64,000 bases of DNA from Dasypus novemcinctus (Eukaryota > Chordata > Mammalia > Cingulata > Dasypodidae), in contig NC_080695.1 of NCBI RefSeq assembly GCF_030445035.2, positions 806,001 through 870,000 on the forward strand, read 5' to 3'. Position numbers and translations under genes: made by a program. A model generated the notes under the pieces. The model had not been told where the DNA came from. It saw only the letters and a list, made by a program, of their open reading frames with translations, and ran no database searches. Positions 1 through 10,406 of the stretch are shown piece by piece. Numbering within the stretch: the stretch's first letter is position 1; every line of letters starts with the position of its first letter.

Positions 1-150
1 GTCCGGGCTAGGGTCTCCCCTCCTCACTCCCCTTGTAGGCTGGGTTCAGGACCAGCACCCAGGGGTGGCCGGGGTGGAGGGAGCTTTGGGCAGCCCTTCC
101 TTGGAGGGCGAGGCCCCCTGGCAGCCCTGACTGCAGAGCAGCACGGGGGC
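1..150 (+). repeat. Edge fragment of the mastin-upstream duplicon (copy E)
   Basis: The first 150 bases align base for base, with scattered substitutions, to 57935-58080 in the same orientation and to 26025-26165 in reverse. In the C copy this segment lies about 1.4 kb upstream of a protease gene. No protease exon follows it here, because similarity stops at about 150. It is therefore a truncated fourth copy of the upstream duplicon, possibly continuing before the window. No coding function is inferred. Confidence 0.75.
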
Positions 151-1050
151 GGCCCCCCAGCTCCCGCCACCCACACCGCCCCGCACAGGGCTCTTTGCAC
201 CGCCCCCCCCCAAGCCGTGCGGGCAGAGGCGCCCTCAGGTCGCAGCGGTTTTCCCTGAGTGACCCACGGAAGCTGCGGCGTGACTGTGGTTTTCTCCTCA
301 CATCACGCAGGGGTGACAAGGCCCCGTCCCCAGCTGGTGGGCAGGACGCCAGGCCCCGGCCGCGCCCTCGCAGCTCCTGCTGCCTGCGCTCTGTTCTTCT
401 TGTCACCTGTCCCTGCCTCCCCCGCTGACCCTGAGCCCCTCCTGCCCCACAGCTTGCACGGGTGTGCGCGTCGCACTCTCCCTGCCCCTGTCGCCACCAT
501 CTGACTAGCATGCTCCTCTGCCTCCACCATCTGTCTGGGCTTGGTGTGCCTCCTCCATGGCTGCCATCGCCATCTGCCTGGCCGTAGCTTGGTGTCCCTT
601 TACACCTTTACGCTGGGTCGAGTCTAGCCTCATGAGTTTTTGGGGTTCACACCTGCGGATGGCAGGGAGCATGTGGGCTGCCTGCAGGCTGAGCCCCCAT
701 CCCCCAGGGTCCCCTCCGTGTGGGCTCCTGCAGGTCAGCCAGGAAGGGCCGTGCCATGGGCGAGCGACCCTCAAACACTGTCTCGGGCCAGCAGCTCAGG
801 GGGACTGGTGTGTGTGTACCCCGGCGTGCCCGCACCTCCTGATCTGCTCAGAGGTCCCCTGGTCTGGCAAATGCCACGTGCCATCCTGGGCCCTTGGGCC
901 GTGGTGCTGGCTGGGAGGGGGTCGCTCCGTCACCAGAGAGCAGAGGCTGGACCCCTGCCCGTACAGCCCTCGTGGGCAGACGCTGTCCCGCAGTGCCAGC
1001 CCCTCCTGCTTCCAGGTCGCTCCTGTGTGTTCCCCGCACACCTCAGCCCC
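151..1050. other. GC-rich non-coding stretch, no gene recognised
   Basis: Several overlapping open frames exist on both strands, but they only reflect high GC and few stop codons. Their translations are Pro/Arg/Gly/Ala-rich with no recognisable domain. No repeat family is recognised. Confidence 0.5.
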
Positions 1051-1860
1051 AAGCCCGGTCCCGGACACCGCCTCCTCAGGCCCCGCCTCCTCAGGCTCCG
1101 CCCCGCCCCTGGCCCCGCCTCCTCAGGCTCCGCCCCCGGCCCCGCCTTCCCGGCGCTGGCCGGCTCCAAACCCAGCCGCGTGTCCGCAGGGCGGGGGCTC
1201 ACCTGTCTGCCCCACAAATCGAGGCTGCCCCCCGACCTGAGGGTGCGGCGGGTCGAGGGGCTCGCGGTGCCCCCCCAGGGCCTCCGTCCTGCTGGCGCCG
1301 CCGCGGGCAGAGGAGCGCGGGCGCCCGGAGGGAGGGGAGGCGCGCGGGCGAGGACGCGGGCAGCGGCCGGGGCTGCGGGCCGCGGGGGCACGAGGAGCCG
1401 GAGCCCGCGCAGCCCGCGCCCCGACGGCGGCGACCGACGCGGAGCCTCGGCTGGAGGCCAGCCCCCCCGTGCAGGCCCCGCCCTCTCGGAGCCCCCTCGG
1501 CCTCGCGCAGGGGGGCGGCCCCTTCGCGCCCCGGGGGCAGGAGGCGGGGCCCGGCCAGCGCCCGGCGGCCACAGGTCTCGGGGCGGCCGGTGGACCCCAA
1601 ACCTCGGCAGGCCCCGGCCCGCCCCCCGGCGCTGCGCCCCCCGCCAGCAGCCCCGGCTCCCCCCGGAAGCTGCGCCTGCAGCGCCCGCGCCCCCGCCCCG
1701 GCCCGGCCTGTGCGCGGCGGAGCTGCCCCGGCCCGCGCCCTGCGCCGCCCCTCGCCCCCGCCAGGGCTGCTGGGCTCCCGGCGCCTCGTGTGATCCCCCT
1801 TGCCCGCCCCGGGAGCCCCCAGGAGCCTGCGCCGTCGGGGTCTCCGGCAAGGCCACGCCC
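1050..1860. promoter_or_regulatory. CpG-island-like block with tandem GC boxes
   Basis: CpG dinucleotides are very dense, especially 1230-1780. At 1070-1145 a short direct repeat of the type ccccgcctcctcaggc recurs, giving several Sp1-like GC boxes. Such a block could be an unmethylated promoter island, but I see no convincing exon or splice pattern on either side, so the gene it would serve is unknown. Long frames of 260-480 codons crossing it are compositional and not supported as genes. Confidence 0.45.
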
Positions 1861-3430
1861 ACGCTTGGGGTCCCTCCTCCTCCCGGCTGGGTTAGGCCGC
1901 GTGCGCGCCAAGGTCCCTGGTCCCCAGGTGGGCGGAGCCGGGGCTTGGGGGCGGTTATTTGTCAGGGATCACGGTCCAGGGAGGGGCAGGTCGGAAGCGG
2001 GGGGGCTGCAGGGGGCGTCCGAAAGGGGGCTGCCAAGCCTGGGTCACGACCCCGGGGTCCAGGGTGCATTTGAGTCTCCCCGATTGGGTGGGCGCCTCTG
2101 TACCCGGGGTCAGCCTCCAGGTGCTCCCTGCGCCTCACACGGATTCAGACCCAGCAGGACGCACCCGCCAACCCCCGGGGGCAGGGCCGCACGCCCCTGG
2201 CCGGGAGGCTGGGTGTGGCCTGGGTCTCCGCGTCTCCACCCTCGCTGCGGCCCGTGCGCGATGCGGCGTTGCTGCCCTGCGCCCCCTCCTGAGGCCCTCC
2301 CGCCCCTCCCCCCGGCCCCGCACCAGCCGGGCGCTGCACTGCTGAGCCCAGGGCTTGCCTCGCCCGCAAGGGGCCCGAGAACTTCTGTGGACTTTTGGGG
2401 CCTCCCTGGTGGGGGTTCTCCCTCCCCAGCTCGTGCCACGGGAGCGCCCCGCACAGGCAGGGACAGTCATAGTTGACAGACGACCGACCACCCTGGGCCC
2501 CCGAATCCTTTGTGGGCCCCCCTCGGGGCTCCAGATGGGGACCCCTGGGGCAGGACACGGGAATGGAGAAGCACAGCCTCGAGGCCGCCCGCCCTGCCCC
2601 TCCCTGGCTCCGGAGCCCCTTGTAAGTGAGCAGCTCCCGGGGTCCCGGGAAGCGGGGCGCGTGGTCCCTAACAGAGGAGGGGGTGCGGAGGAAGGCGTCC
2701 TGGAGGCAGCTCGTCTTCAGGGCGGCCAGTAACCCCAGAACCCCTAAAGCACCTGTCTGGGGGCCCAGGAGGCCAGAAGAACACCTGCTCCTTGAGGCTG
2801 AGGAAGGGGAGCCTCTCCCGCAGAGGATCCCCGCGCAGGGGCCTCCACGCGCGGAGGCGGGCGTGGGCAAGCCGCCTCGTGCTCCAGGCTGGAGCTGGAG
2901 GTTCATTTCCCGTGAACGGTGGAGGAAGAGACAGCTGTCCACCAGCTCAGCTACTGACCAGTGGGCTCGGCTGGCTAAAGCCTCGTCCTCGCAGCAGCCA
3001 GGGTCCCAGCCTGTCCCCGCGGGAAAGGGTCTGCTGCTCGCCAGGGAACTCCGCCCCCGCCGGAGGGGAAGCGGGGCTGACTGAGGTCAGTGGCCCTGGG
3101 ACCCGCTTCCTTCCACAGGATGGAGCAGCCCTCGCCTGGCTCCAGCCCCGCCTCCGGCAGGGGGAAGCGGGGCCTGCGCCAGGTGCTCCAGGCAGCCGCA
3201 GGTGCTCTGCACTGGCACTGAGTAGTGGGTCACGGGGGGCTGCACCCCAGCACCCCAGCAGGAGAGGAGAGGAGCTGGGCGTCCTCGGCCTCTCCCGGCC
3301 ATGGCAGGAGCTTTCAGCCCATGGGAACTGGTTCACCGAGTGCCTTCGAGTCCATCTCCACCTCTGTCCCCCCATAGGACAGGAGGGGGCTGGGGCCCCT
3401 CGGCCCTCAGGGCAGCTGCAGGTGGATTCA
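1861..3430. other. GC-rich stretch, no gene recognised
   Basis: This is moderately GC-rich single-copy-looking sequence. No protein domain, splice-consistent exon set or known repeat was recognised. Confidence 0.4.
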
Positions 3431-5215
3431 GCCAGCACAGCTTAGGTTGTAGGGCGCTCCCGAGGGTCCACTCCCACCCCCCGCAGGGAGGGAGGCTGGA
3501 GCTTCGTCAGTTTACCTGGAGCACTGTGCTCATTTTGGACCCACTCAGCATGGATTGCTGCCACAGCTGAGCTCAGCCCCGCCCACGGGAGGGGAGGAGG
3601 GCTGTGAAGCTTCATCAGAGTCTCTGGGCAACTACGGCTGGTCTGGACCTGCCCAACTTGGATTTTTTTTTGCCCTTATCTTTATTTATTTATCTTTTAG
3701 TGTTACACTGAAAAAATACGAGGTCCCCATATACCCGCTCACCCCTCTCACCCCACTCCTCCCATAACAGCAACCTCCTCCATCATCATGGGACATTCTT
3801 TGCACTTGGTGAATACATATCTGAGCACTGCTGCACCACATGGTCAATGGGCCACATTTTAGTTTACACTCTCCCCCAGTACACCCAGTAGGCCATGGGA
3901 GGACATACAGTGTCCAGTAACTGTCCCTGCAGTACCACCCAGGACAACTCCAAGTCCTGAAAATGCCCCCACATCACATCTCTTCTTCCCACTCCCTACC
4001 CTCAGCAGTCACCGTGGCCACTTTCTCCACACCAATGTTACATTTACTTCCATTACTAATCACAATAGTTCCAGAATAGAATATCATTAAGTCCACTCTA
4101 ATCCATATTCTATTCCTCCATTCTGTGGACCCTGGGATCGTTATGTCTGCTCCACCTCTGTATCGAGAGGGTGCTTAGATTCCACTTGGATGAAGGATGC
4201 AATTCTCCTGTTTGCAGTTGTAGGCACTCTTGGTCCCCTGGTGTGGTGGTTGACCTTCTTCACCTCCCTGTTAGCTGGTTGGGGTAAGTCCAATAAACCA
4301 GAGGGTAGGAGTTGCAAGTCTGTTGAGGCTCAGGGCCTGGCTATCACATGGACAGTCCAGAGTTTCAGGTCCCCTGAGTATACACTAAACCCCAACACCA
4401 ACCACAGGTCTGATAAAAGTGACAGGAGAGGCTTGTGAACAAAGATCACATCTGAGTCCAGCTCCATCACACTCAGGAACACAAACTCCAAAGTAGGGCC
4501 AACTGACATGGCACTGAAGTCCATCTGCTATGACCATAGAACCTGTGGGTCTCTGTAGCCCTCAGAAGAACCAATACCTGGGTTGGATCTACTTTATCTG
4601 TCTCTGGGACTCTGCTGAGGTGTGCATAAGGGCGACCCCTCTGATGACCTCCCAGCTCTTTTTTGGAGACTCATAGCCATATGAACTCATTTGTCCTTTC
4701 TGTTTCCCCCTTTTATTCAAGGTCAAAAATCATTTTCAATACCTGACATTACATGTAAGCTGAGATATTCTGCTGGTCTTAGTTGACCCTTTTATTCAAG
4801 GTCATTCTCCAGCCACATCATCAGCTGGTACTTGGTAGTAATCCCTCGATGCCAGGGAGGCTCATCCCTGGGAGTCATGTCCCACACTGGGGGGAATGCA
4901 ACACCTTTACATGCTGAGTTTGGCTTCAAGACTGGCCACATTTGAGTGACATGGAGGCTCTCAGGAGGTAACTCTTAGGATCCCTGCTGCTCTAGGCCTA
5001 GTTCTTATTTCAGGCACACAGGCTCAACAGTATAGTCATTAGCATCAAGGGCTCATTGTTGAACCCCATCCTTCCTTATTGTTCTTAGCCTTTGCACTCG
5101 GGCCAACTTGGATTTTTATATACAGCTGCAGCTCTGTCCCTCCCCTCACAGAAGAAAAAGGAGGGAGAAGCTTCATCAATTCCTAGGGCAATGTCGGCAG
5201 CTTCAGCCGCCACAG
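3430..5215 (+). repeat. Tandem monomers (about 109 bp) of an older L1-type 5' leader, interrupted
   Basis: A motif of the form gcttcrtcar starts at 3501, 3609 and 5170. After removing the L1 fragment inserted between the second and third copies (about 1.45 kb), the spacing is 108 and 110 bases, so three tandem monomers of about 109 bp are present. Downstream, at about 5390, sequence resembling the start of an L1/HAL1-type ORF1 follows. This arrangement suggests a monomeric L1 promoter leader, different in sequence and period from the monomers at 7490-8310. The assignment to L1 is inferred from position. Confidence 0.5.
3667..5102 (-). mobile_element. 5'-truncated L1 3'-UTR fragment, minus strand, with target-site duplication
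   Basis: The sequence is the reverse complement of the long L1 3' UTR seen at about 14750-16400. It starts with a T-run next to the left flank, as expected for a minus-strand poly(A) tail. Both sides carry the same 15 bases, ccaacttggattttt, at 3652-3666 and 5103-5117, which is a clean target-site duplication. The insertion split an older monomeric repeat. No coding sequence is included. Confidence 0.85.
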
Positions 5216-5329
5216 CTTACAGTACCAACTACATCCTCCACCCCCACTACACAGCGAGCAAGGGAGAAAAGACAAGAGAGCCCTTAACTAAAGGGAGAAA
5301 CTGCACCCAGAATAAATACATCTAGCGAG

Positions 5330-6060
5330 CCAGGTGCAGAAACACCAATAAAAAGTTACAATCCATACCAAGAAACAGGAAAAGATGGGCCAGTTAGAGG
5401 AAGAAGATAAACCTGCAGATGACATAAAGGAGTTCAGACAACTAATCATAGATGTCCAAACAAATGTAAATGATGTACTATAGCTAATAGTGCAATTATA
5501 AAAATGTTCTTTTGTGAGTTTTGACAAATGTAGCACATTATTGCAAGGTGTTAACAATAGGGTAGTATAAGGGAGCTCTGTACATTATGCATGATTTTTC
5601 TGTAACTTCTTTAATTTAAAAAAAAATCACACATGGAGTTTTGCTTTCTGGAGTAATGAAATAAATTTAAATTTTTTGTGATGATGAATGCACAACATTG
5701 TGATTATACTAAAAGCCACTGATTATTCACTTTAGATAAATCACAGGGTATGTGAATATATCTCAATAAAACTGCTTAATAAAGAAACAAATAAATAATT
5801 GTGAAACAGTAGCCAGAGATAGCAATTATGTACAGCAGGGGAAACAGAGAGAGATTGAAAGGTGAAGAATTTTCTTGTTTGTCTGGAGTTTCTTATTATT
5901 ATTATTATGGAAATAATGACAAGGTTCTAATAATGATTGAAATGATGAATGCAGAACTATGTGATTATACCAAATACCATTGATTTTACACTCTGGATGA
6001 ATTGTATGTTTTATTAATATATATCAATGAAATTGATTTGATAAAGAAAATCACAGAACA
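5330..6060 (+). mobile_element. Old L1 remnants (ORF1 start and 3'-end pieces)
   Basis: Bases 5390-5460 resemble the 5' part of an L1 ORF1. Segments 5470-5628, 5670-5790 and 5930-6050 are plus-strand L1 3'-end sequence, recognisable by the gtgattatacyaaawgccaytgat-type block followed by AATAAA-like A-rich ends. Three such ends in a row suggest several old, fragmented insertions. No intact frame remains. Confidence 0.5.
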
Positions 6061-6091
6061 AAAAGAAAACACAACATATCAAAACTTGTAG

Positions 6092-6345
6092 TAGGGAGTA
6101 GATGTGGCTCAAGCAGTTGAGTGCCCACCTCCCATATGGGAGGTCCTGGGTTTGGTTCTTGGTGCCTCCTAAAGAAAATAAAGAACAAGCCAAACAATGA
6201 GCAAAACAATGTGCAAAAAAACAGATGAGGGAGTCAACTCAGAGGAGCTGCTGTGACTCAGTGGTTGAGCACCGGCCTCCTGCATATGCAGTTCCAGTTT
6301 CAATCGCCTGTCCTACTACCATGAAAAACAAAAGAAAACAGAACA
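6092..6345 (+). mobile_element. DAS-type tRNA-derived SINE (dimer-like)
   Basis: Bases 6092-6180 read as a tRNA-like head: ggctcaagcagttgag (A box region), then a paired stem cctcccatatgggagg and gggtttggttc (B box region). This is typical of the armadillo DAS SINEs described from Xenarthra. A second tRNA-like unit follows at 6240-6325 (gactcagtggttgagcaccg). The pair looks like a dimeric or composite SINE. No clear target-site duplication was found. Confidence 0.65.
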
Positions 6346-6419
6346 AAAAACCTTGTGGTGTGTATGGAGGTCATGTTCAGAGAAAAAGTTATAGTTCCAA
6401 ATCCATATGTTAAAAAAAA

Positions 6420-7090
6420 GAATGAAGTTTTTAATGGATGATCTAAACTTCCACACATAGAAGCAAGACCAAAACTGCTGATTGAATTCAAAGAAGCAGA
6501 AACAAATAAACAATAAACAAAAAACCAGAGCAGATAGCAATCAAGTAGAGAAAATCAGGAAAGACAAGTGGATTCTTTGAAAGATTAACAAAATTGATCA
6601 TTAATAAAATCAATAACCCTCTAGCAAGACTGACCAATAATAAAAGCGAGAAAATGAAACTTATCAACATCAAGGACAAAGGACATCAATACAGAGCCCT
6701 CAGTCATGAAAATCATAATATTATGGTATTAAGAATAACTTTAAATCCGATGAATTTGAACAGCTTGAGGAAACAGGTAAATTCCTTGGAATGGGCAAAA
6801 GCTGACAAGAGATGAGTTAGAAAATTGGAATAGCCCATTACCTGCTAAAGCAATGGAATTCAACATTTAAAACTTGAGAAAGGTGACTTCGCTAGTGATT
6901 TCTTCCAAATATTAAGGAAGAAATAATAGCAGTATTATGCAAACTCCTCCAGAAATTAAAAAAGAAGTAACATTATCCCACTCATTTTATAAGAAGAGCA
7001 AAATATCGGTCACAAAATCTGACCACAACTTTACAGGACAGGAAAATTACACCTCAATATGTCTTGTGAACCTATCTGTGTTTAAAAACT
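6420..7090 (+). mobile_element. L1 ORF2 fragment, decayed
   Basis: Translated pieces contain the L1 ORF2 linker-type run around 'KINNPLARLTNN' (frame near 6594-6700), corresponding to the segment between the endonuclease and reverse transcriptase domains in the better L1 copies at 11520 and 53600. The frame is broken and no catalytic motif is present. Confidence 0.55.
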
Positions 7091-7489
7091 TCATTCTAGG
7101 AGCACTAATGAGGTTGACAATTCTTTCCCACACTGTTAGCTATTTGTGGTCAACTTCTGTGAACCTGTTCTACATTTCTGCCCCTTTCTGTTTTTTTGCT
7201 TACTGAGTTGCATAAGTCCATTGCACATTTCAGATGCTCAGCCTCTGCAGGCTTTAGGCTTGAATATGCTTCTCTCTGTGCCCTTCATTGTACAAGAATC
7301 CTTATTTTCAATGGAGGGAAACCCATCAGTTTTTTCTAGTGTTTTGGGGTCTTTTAAAATAAGTCTTTATCCACTCTTCAAGCTAAAAATGAGCAATCAA
7401 GGGTTTACTGTGGAACAGAGGTGGGGCAAGATGGTGTCTGAGTGAGTGCACCTTATAATCTCTCCTGCAAAGAAGTGGCTAAGTAGGGT

Positions 7490-8310
7490 TGGATCCTGCT
7501 GGACTAGGCTGTTTTGGGTGTTTGCAGGGCAGAAGATGTCTGTACATCGATTTGGTGGGACGGTGACAGAGGAGATTCTTGTAAGAGGTAGAATTTTGGG
7601 TCTCTTTCACAGAGGTCAGGGCTGTGCGTGGGACCCTTCCACCTGCGGCCGGTGGGCCGGCAGCGGTGATTCCTGAAGGCTCTGCTGTACTGGGGAGTTC
7701 CCAAGCCCTGAGCGGGCTGTTTTGGGGGCTTGCAGGGTGGGAGGTGTCTGGAAGTCGATTTGGTGAGAAAGTGATGGAGGAGATTCTTGTGAGAGGTGAA
7801 ATTTTGGGTTTCTGACTCAGAGGTCAGAGTTTCTGGATGAAATACCTCCCCCTAGGGCTGGCGGCTGGGCTGCAGTGATCCCTGGGATCTTTGTTGTGTG
7901 GGGCGCTCCCAAAATCCTTAGCAGGCTGTTTCGGGGGCTTACAGGGCAGGAGGTATCTCGATGTCAATTTGGTGAGACAGGGATAGAAAAGATTCTTGCA
8001 AGAGGTGGAACTTTTGGTTTCTGACACTGAGGTCAGAGCCCTAGGAGAAACCCTTCTACCTAGGGCTGGCAGCCCATCCGCGGTGGTCCCTGTACTCATT
8101 GTAGTGCAGCAGCACACCCAGCAGTCTGTTTCAGGGGATTGCAGGGCAGGAGGTGTCTGGATGTCTATTTGGTGAGACAGTGACAGAAAAGATTCTTGTG
8201 AGAGGTGGAATTTTGGGTTTCTGACACGGAGGTCAGAGTTTGTGGGCGGGACAGCTCGCCCTAGGATGGCACCCAGTTGTGAGGATCCCTGAAGGCTGTG
8301 TTGCACTGTG
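7490..8310 (+). repeat. Four tandem L1 5'-UTR monomers of about 200-209 bp
   Basis: An anchor of the form tcgatttggtg recurs at 7547, 7755, 7964 and 8164, giving periods of 208, 209 and 200 bases. Each unit also repeats a gagattcttg..agaggt block and a ggtttctgac..gaggtcagag block. In rodent L1s such monomers carry the promoter, and that role is inferred here from position at the 5' end of L1-1. Two monomers of the same type occur at 49510-49900 in L1-2. Confidence 0.8.
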
Positions 8311-9370
8311 GTGCTCCCAGGCCCCCTGTAAACCGGATGTGTGGTTCCCAGGTCTGTGTCCCCTAAACCCTGGTGGCCCACGCTCCAGAGACTCACACAC
8401 CTTGACTTTGCAGTATCACAGACTTCCCATCCTTGAAACCACCATGCGCTGAGGTCCATCAGAGGTCCTTGATTATCTTAGCCTTTGGTGTTTGTGTTTT
8501 TTGTTTGTTTGTTGTTGTTGTTGTTGCTTTTGTCTTCGTTGCTAATATTGCATTATCTCCTGGTCTTTTCTCCCATTTTATCCCCCAAGGTACTTTTTCT
8601 TTTATTTAGTTTTTTTTTCTCCTTTTCTTTTTCTTGCATGTTTCCCTCCCTTTTCTTTACCCACCCTCTTTTCTTTCTTCTCTTCTTTTCTTTTCTCTCT
8701 TTTCTTCTTATTTTATTTTATTTTCCTTATATAATAGGTGCTGCAGGGAGCACTTCACATTTGCTGTGTTTCCTCATCATCCATTTCCTCTTTTCTCTGT
8801 GAATTGATTTTGGCCACCTACACTATCCCCTTTCCCCCATATCTTGCTTTCCTCCATCATCAACTGTCTCTCTTACATTCCAACTCCTTTTCTTTGGCCC
8901 CCAAATTGTCTGACTCTTTAATTTCTAATACCTTTGTTCTGTTTTCTGTCTTTTATCCACTCTTGATATTATTGTCTTTCTTTTCTCTTTCCCTCTCTCA
9001 TGAAAACACTGGCTTTTTAATTCATACTATATTCCTCCCATATTCAGTTGACTGTTTCATTATAGGTACTCTACTTACTGATATAACTCTAAGCAACTTA
9101 CATGAGTCTAATATCCATTCTCCCAGATCTCACATTGTTGCTCTGTTAACATATATTACCAATAAGACTTTACACATTTGCTTTACTTACTCATTTTGCT
9201 TTCCCTGGCCATAATATTTTCATTCAAAGTGAACTTAGCCAGCAACAAGAAAATAGAGTAAGAAGAACAAAGTGACAAAGAGAAGACATAACACTGATAC
9301 AAGAACAACTAATTAATCCCCAAGACTAGACAAAGAAGCTAAGGAATTGATTAAACCCATCAAGATAAAA

Positions 9371-10339
9371 TGATGACCAGACAACAACAAAAAACTACAA
9401 ATCAAACCAATAATCAGGAAAACACGGCTAAATCCAATGAACAAACTAAAAACCAGGAAGGGGAGCAGAACATCAGACAAGTAATTAAAGATCTCAAAAC
9501 ATATATTAGAGGCCAACTTAATGAAGTAAAGGAAGAGATTAACAAATGAAGAAAACACTTGGAGAGGAAATTGCAGACATACGCAAAAAGATAACAAATA
9601 TGAGGGGATGACCACCACAGTTCAAGAAATTAAAAATACACTCTCAGCAAATAGCAGCAGATTAGAAGAGGCAGAGGAGAGAATTAGGGAAGTGAAAGAC
9701 AGTACATCTGAAATCAAATAGATAGTAGAACTGATCGATAAAAAGACAGAAAATATCCAGCTAGGACTTAGAGACCTGAATGACAATGCAAAATGCACAA
9801 ACATACGTATTATACGCATCCCAGAAGGAGAAGAGAAGGGAAAGGGGACAGGACGGGTGTTAGAGGAAATAATGGCTGAAAACTTCCCAAATCTACTGAG
9901 AGAGATGGATGTACATGTCCAGGAAGCACAATGCACCCCAAACACCATAAATCCAAACAGGCCCACCCCAAGACATATACTTGTCAAATTATCCAATGCT
10001 CAAGACAGAGAGAAAATTCGAAAAGCAGCAAGAGAAAAGAGAACTATCACATACAAGGGAGGCTCCATAAGATTAAGTGCTGATTTCTCATCTGAAACCA
10101 TGGAGGCAAGAAGGCAGTGGTATGAAATAGTCAAGATATTAAAAGAAAAAAATTTCCAACCAAAAATGATGTACCCAGTTAAACTAGCAATCAAAAATGA
10201 TGGAGAGTTCAAAATAGTCACAGATAAACAGAAATTGAAAGAGTATGCCAACCAGAACCCTGCCCTTCAAGAAATACTAAAGGGGGTTCTACAGGAAGAA
10301 AGGAAAAAACAGGAGAGGCAGAGTTTGAGGAGAGTGTAA
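9371..10339 (+). pseudogene. L1 ORF1 (RNA-binding chaperone), frameshifted
   Basis: The translated 3' half (open from 9857 to 10339, 160 residues) matches the RRM and C-terminal domain region of L1 ORF1p, including 'HILVKLSNAQDREKI' and 'LSADFSSETMEARRQW'. The coiled-coil half upstream reads in other frames: a stop at about 9547 and small indels near 9600 separate it from the C-terminal half. ORF1p normally trimerises and coats L1 RNA. This copy cannot make the full protein. Confidence 0.8.
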
Positions 10340-10406
10340 GAGCAACAAAAAAGACAGAAAGAAAAGGAAAAAAACAAAATATGACAAACACAAGTCAAAA
10401 CAAAAT

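Noticed and set aside
640-2476. Long plus and minus frames (up to 477 codons) in the GC-rich first 2.5 kb
   Set aside because: They overlap on both strands, are Pro/Arg/Ala/Gly-rich, have no domain and follow from the lack of AT-rich stop codons.
6230-6330. Possible tRNA gene
   Set aside because: The tRNA-like A and B boxes belong to a SINE; there is no complete cloverleaf and the sequence continues into a SINE tail.
8485-9214. Hydrophobic Phe/Leu-rich frames resembling membrane proteins (also 50440-51005)
   Set aside because: They translate the T/C-rich tract of the L1 5' leader and occur in both L1 copies at the same place.
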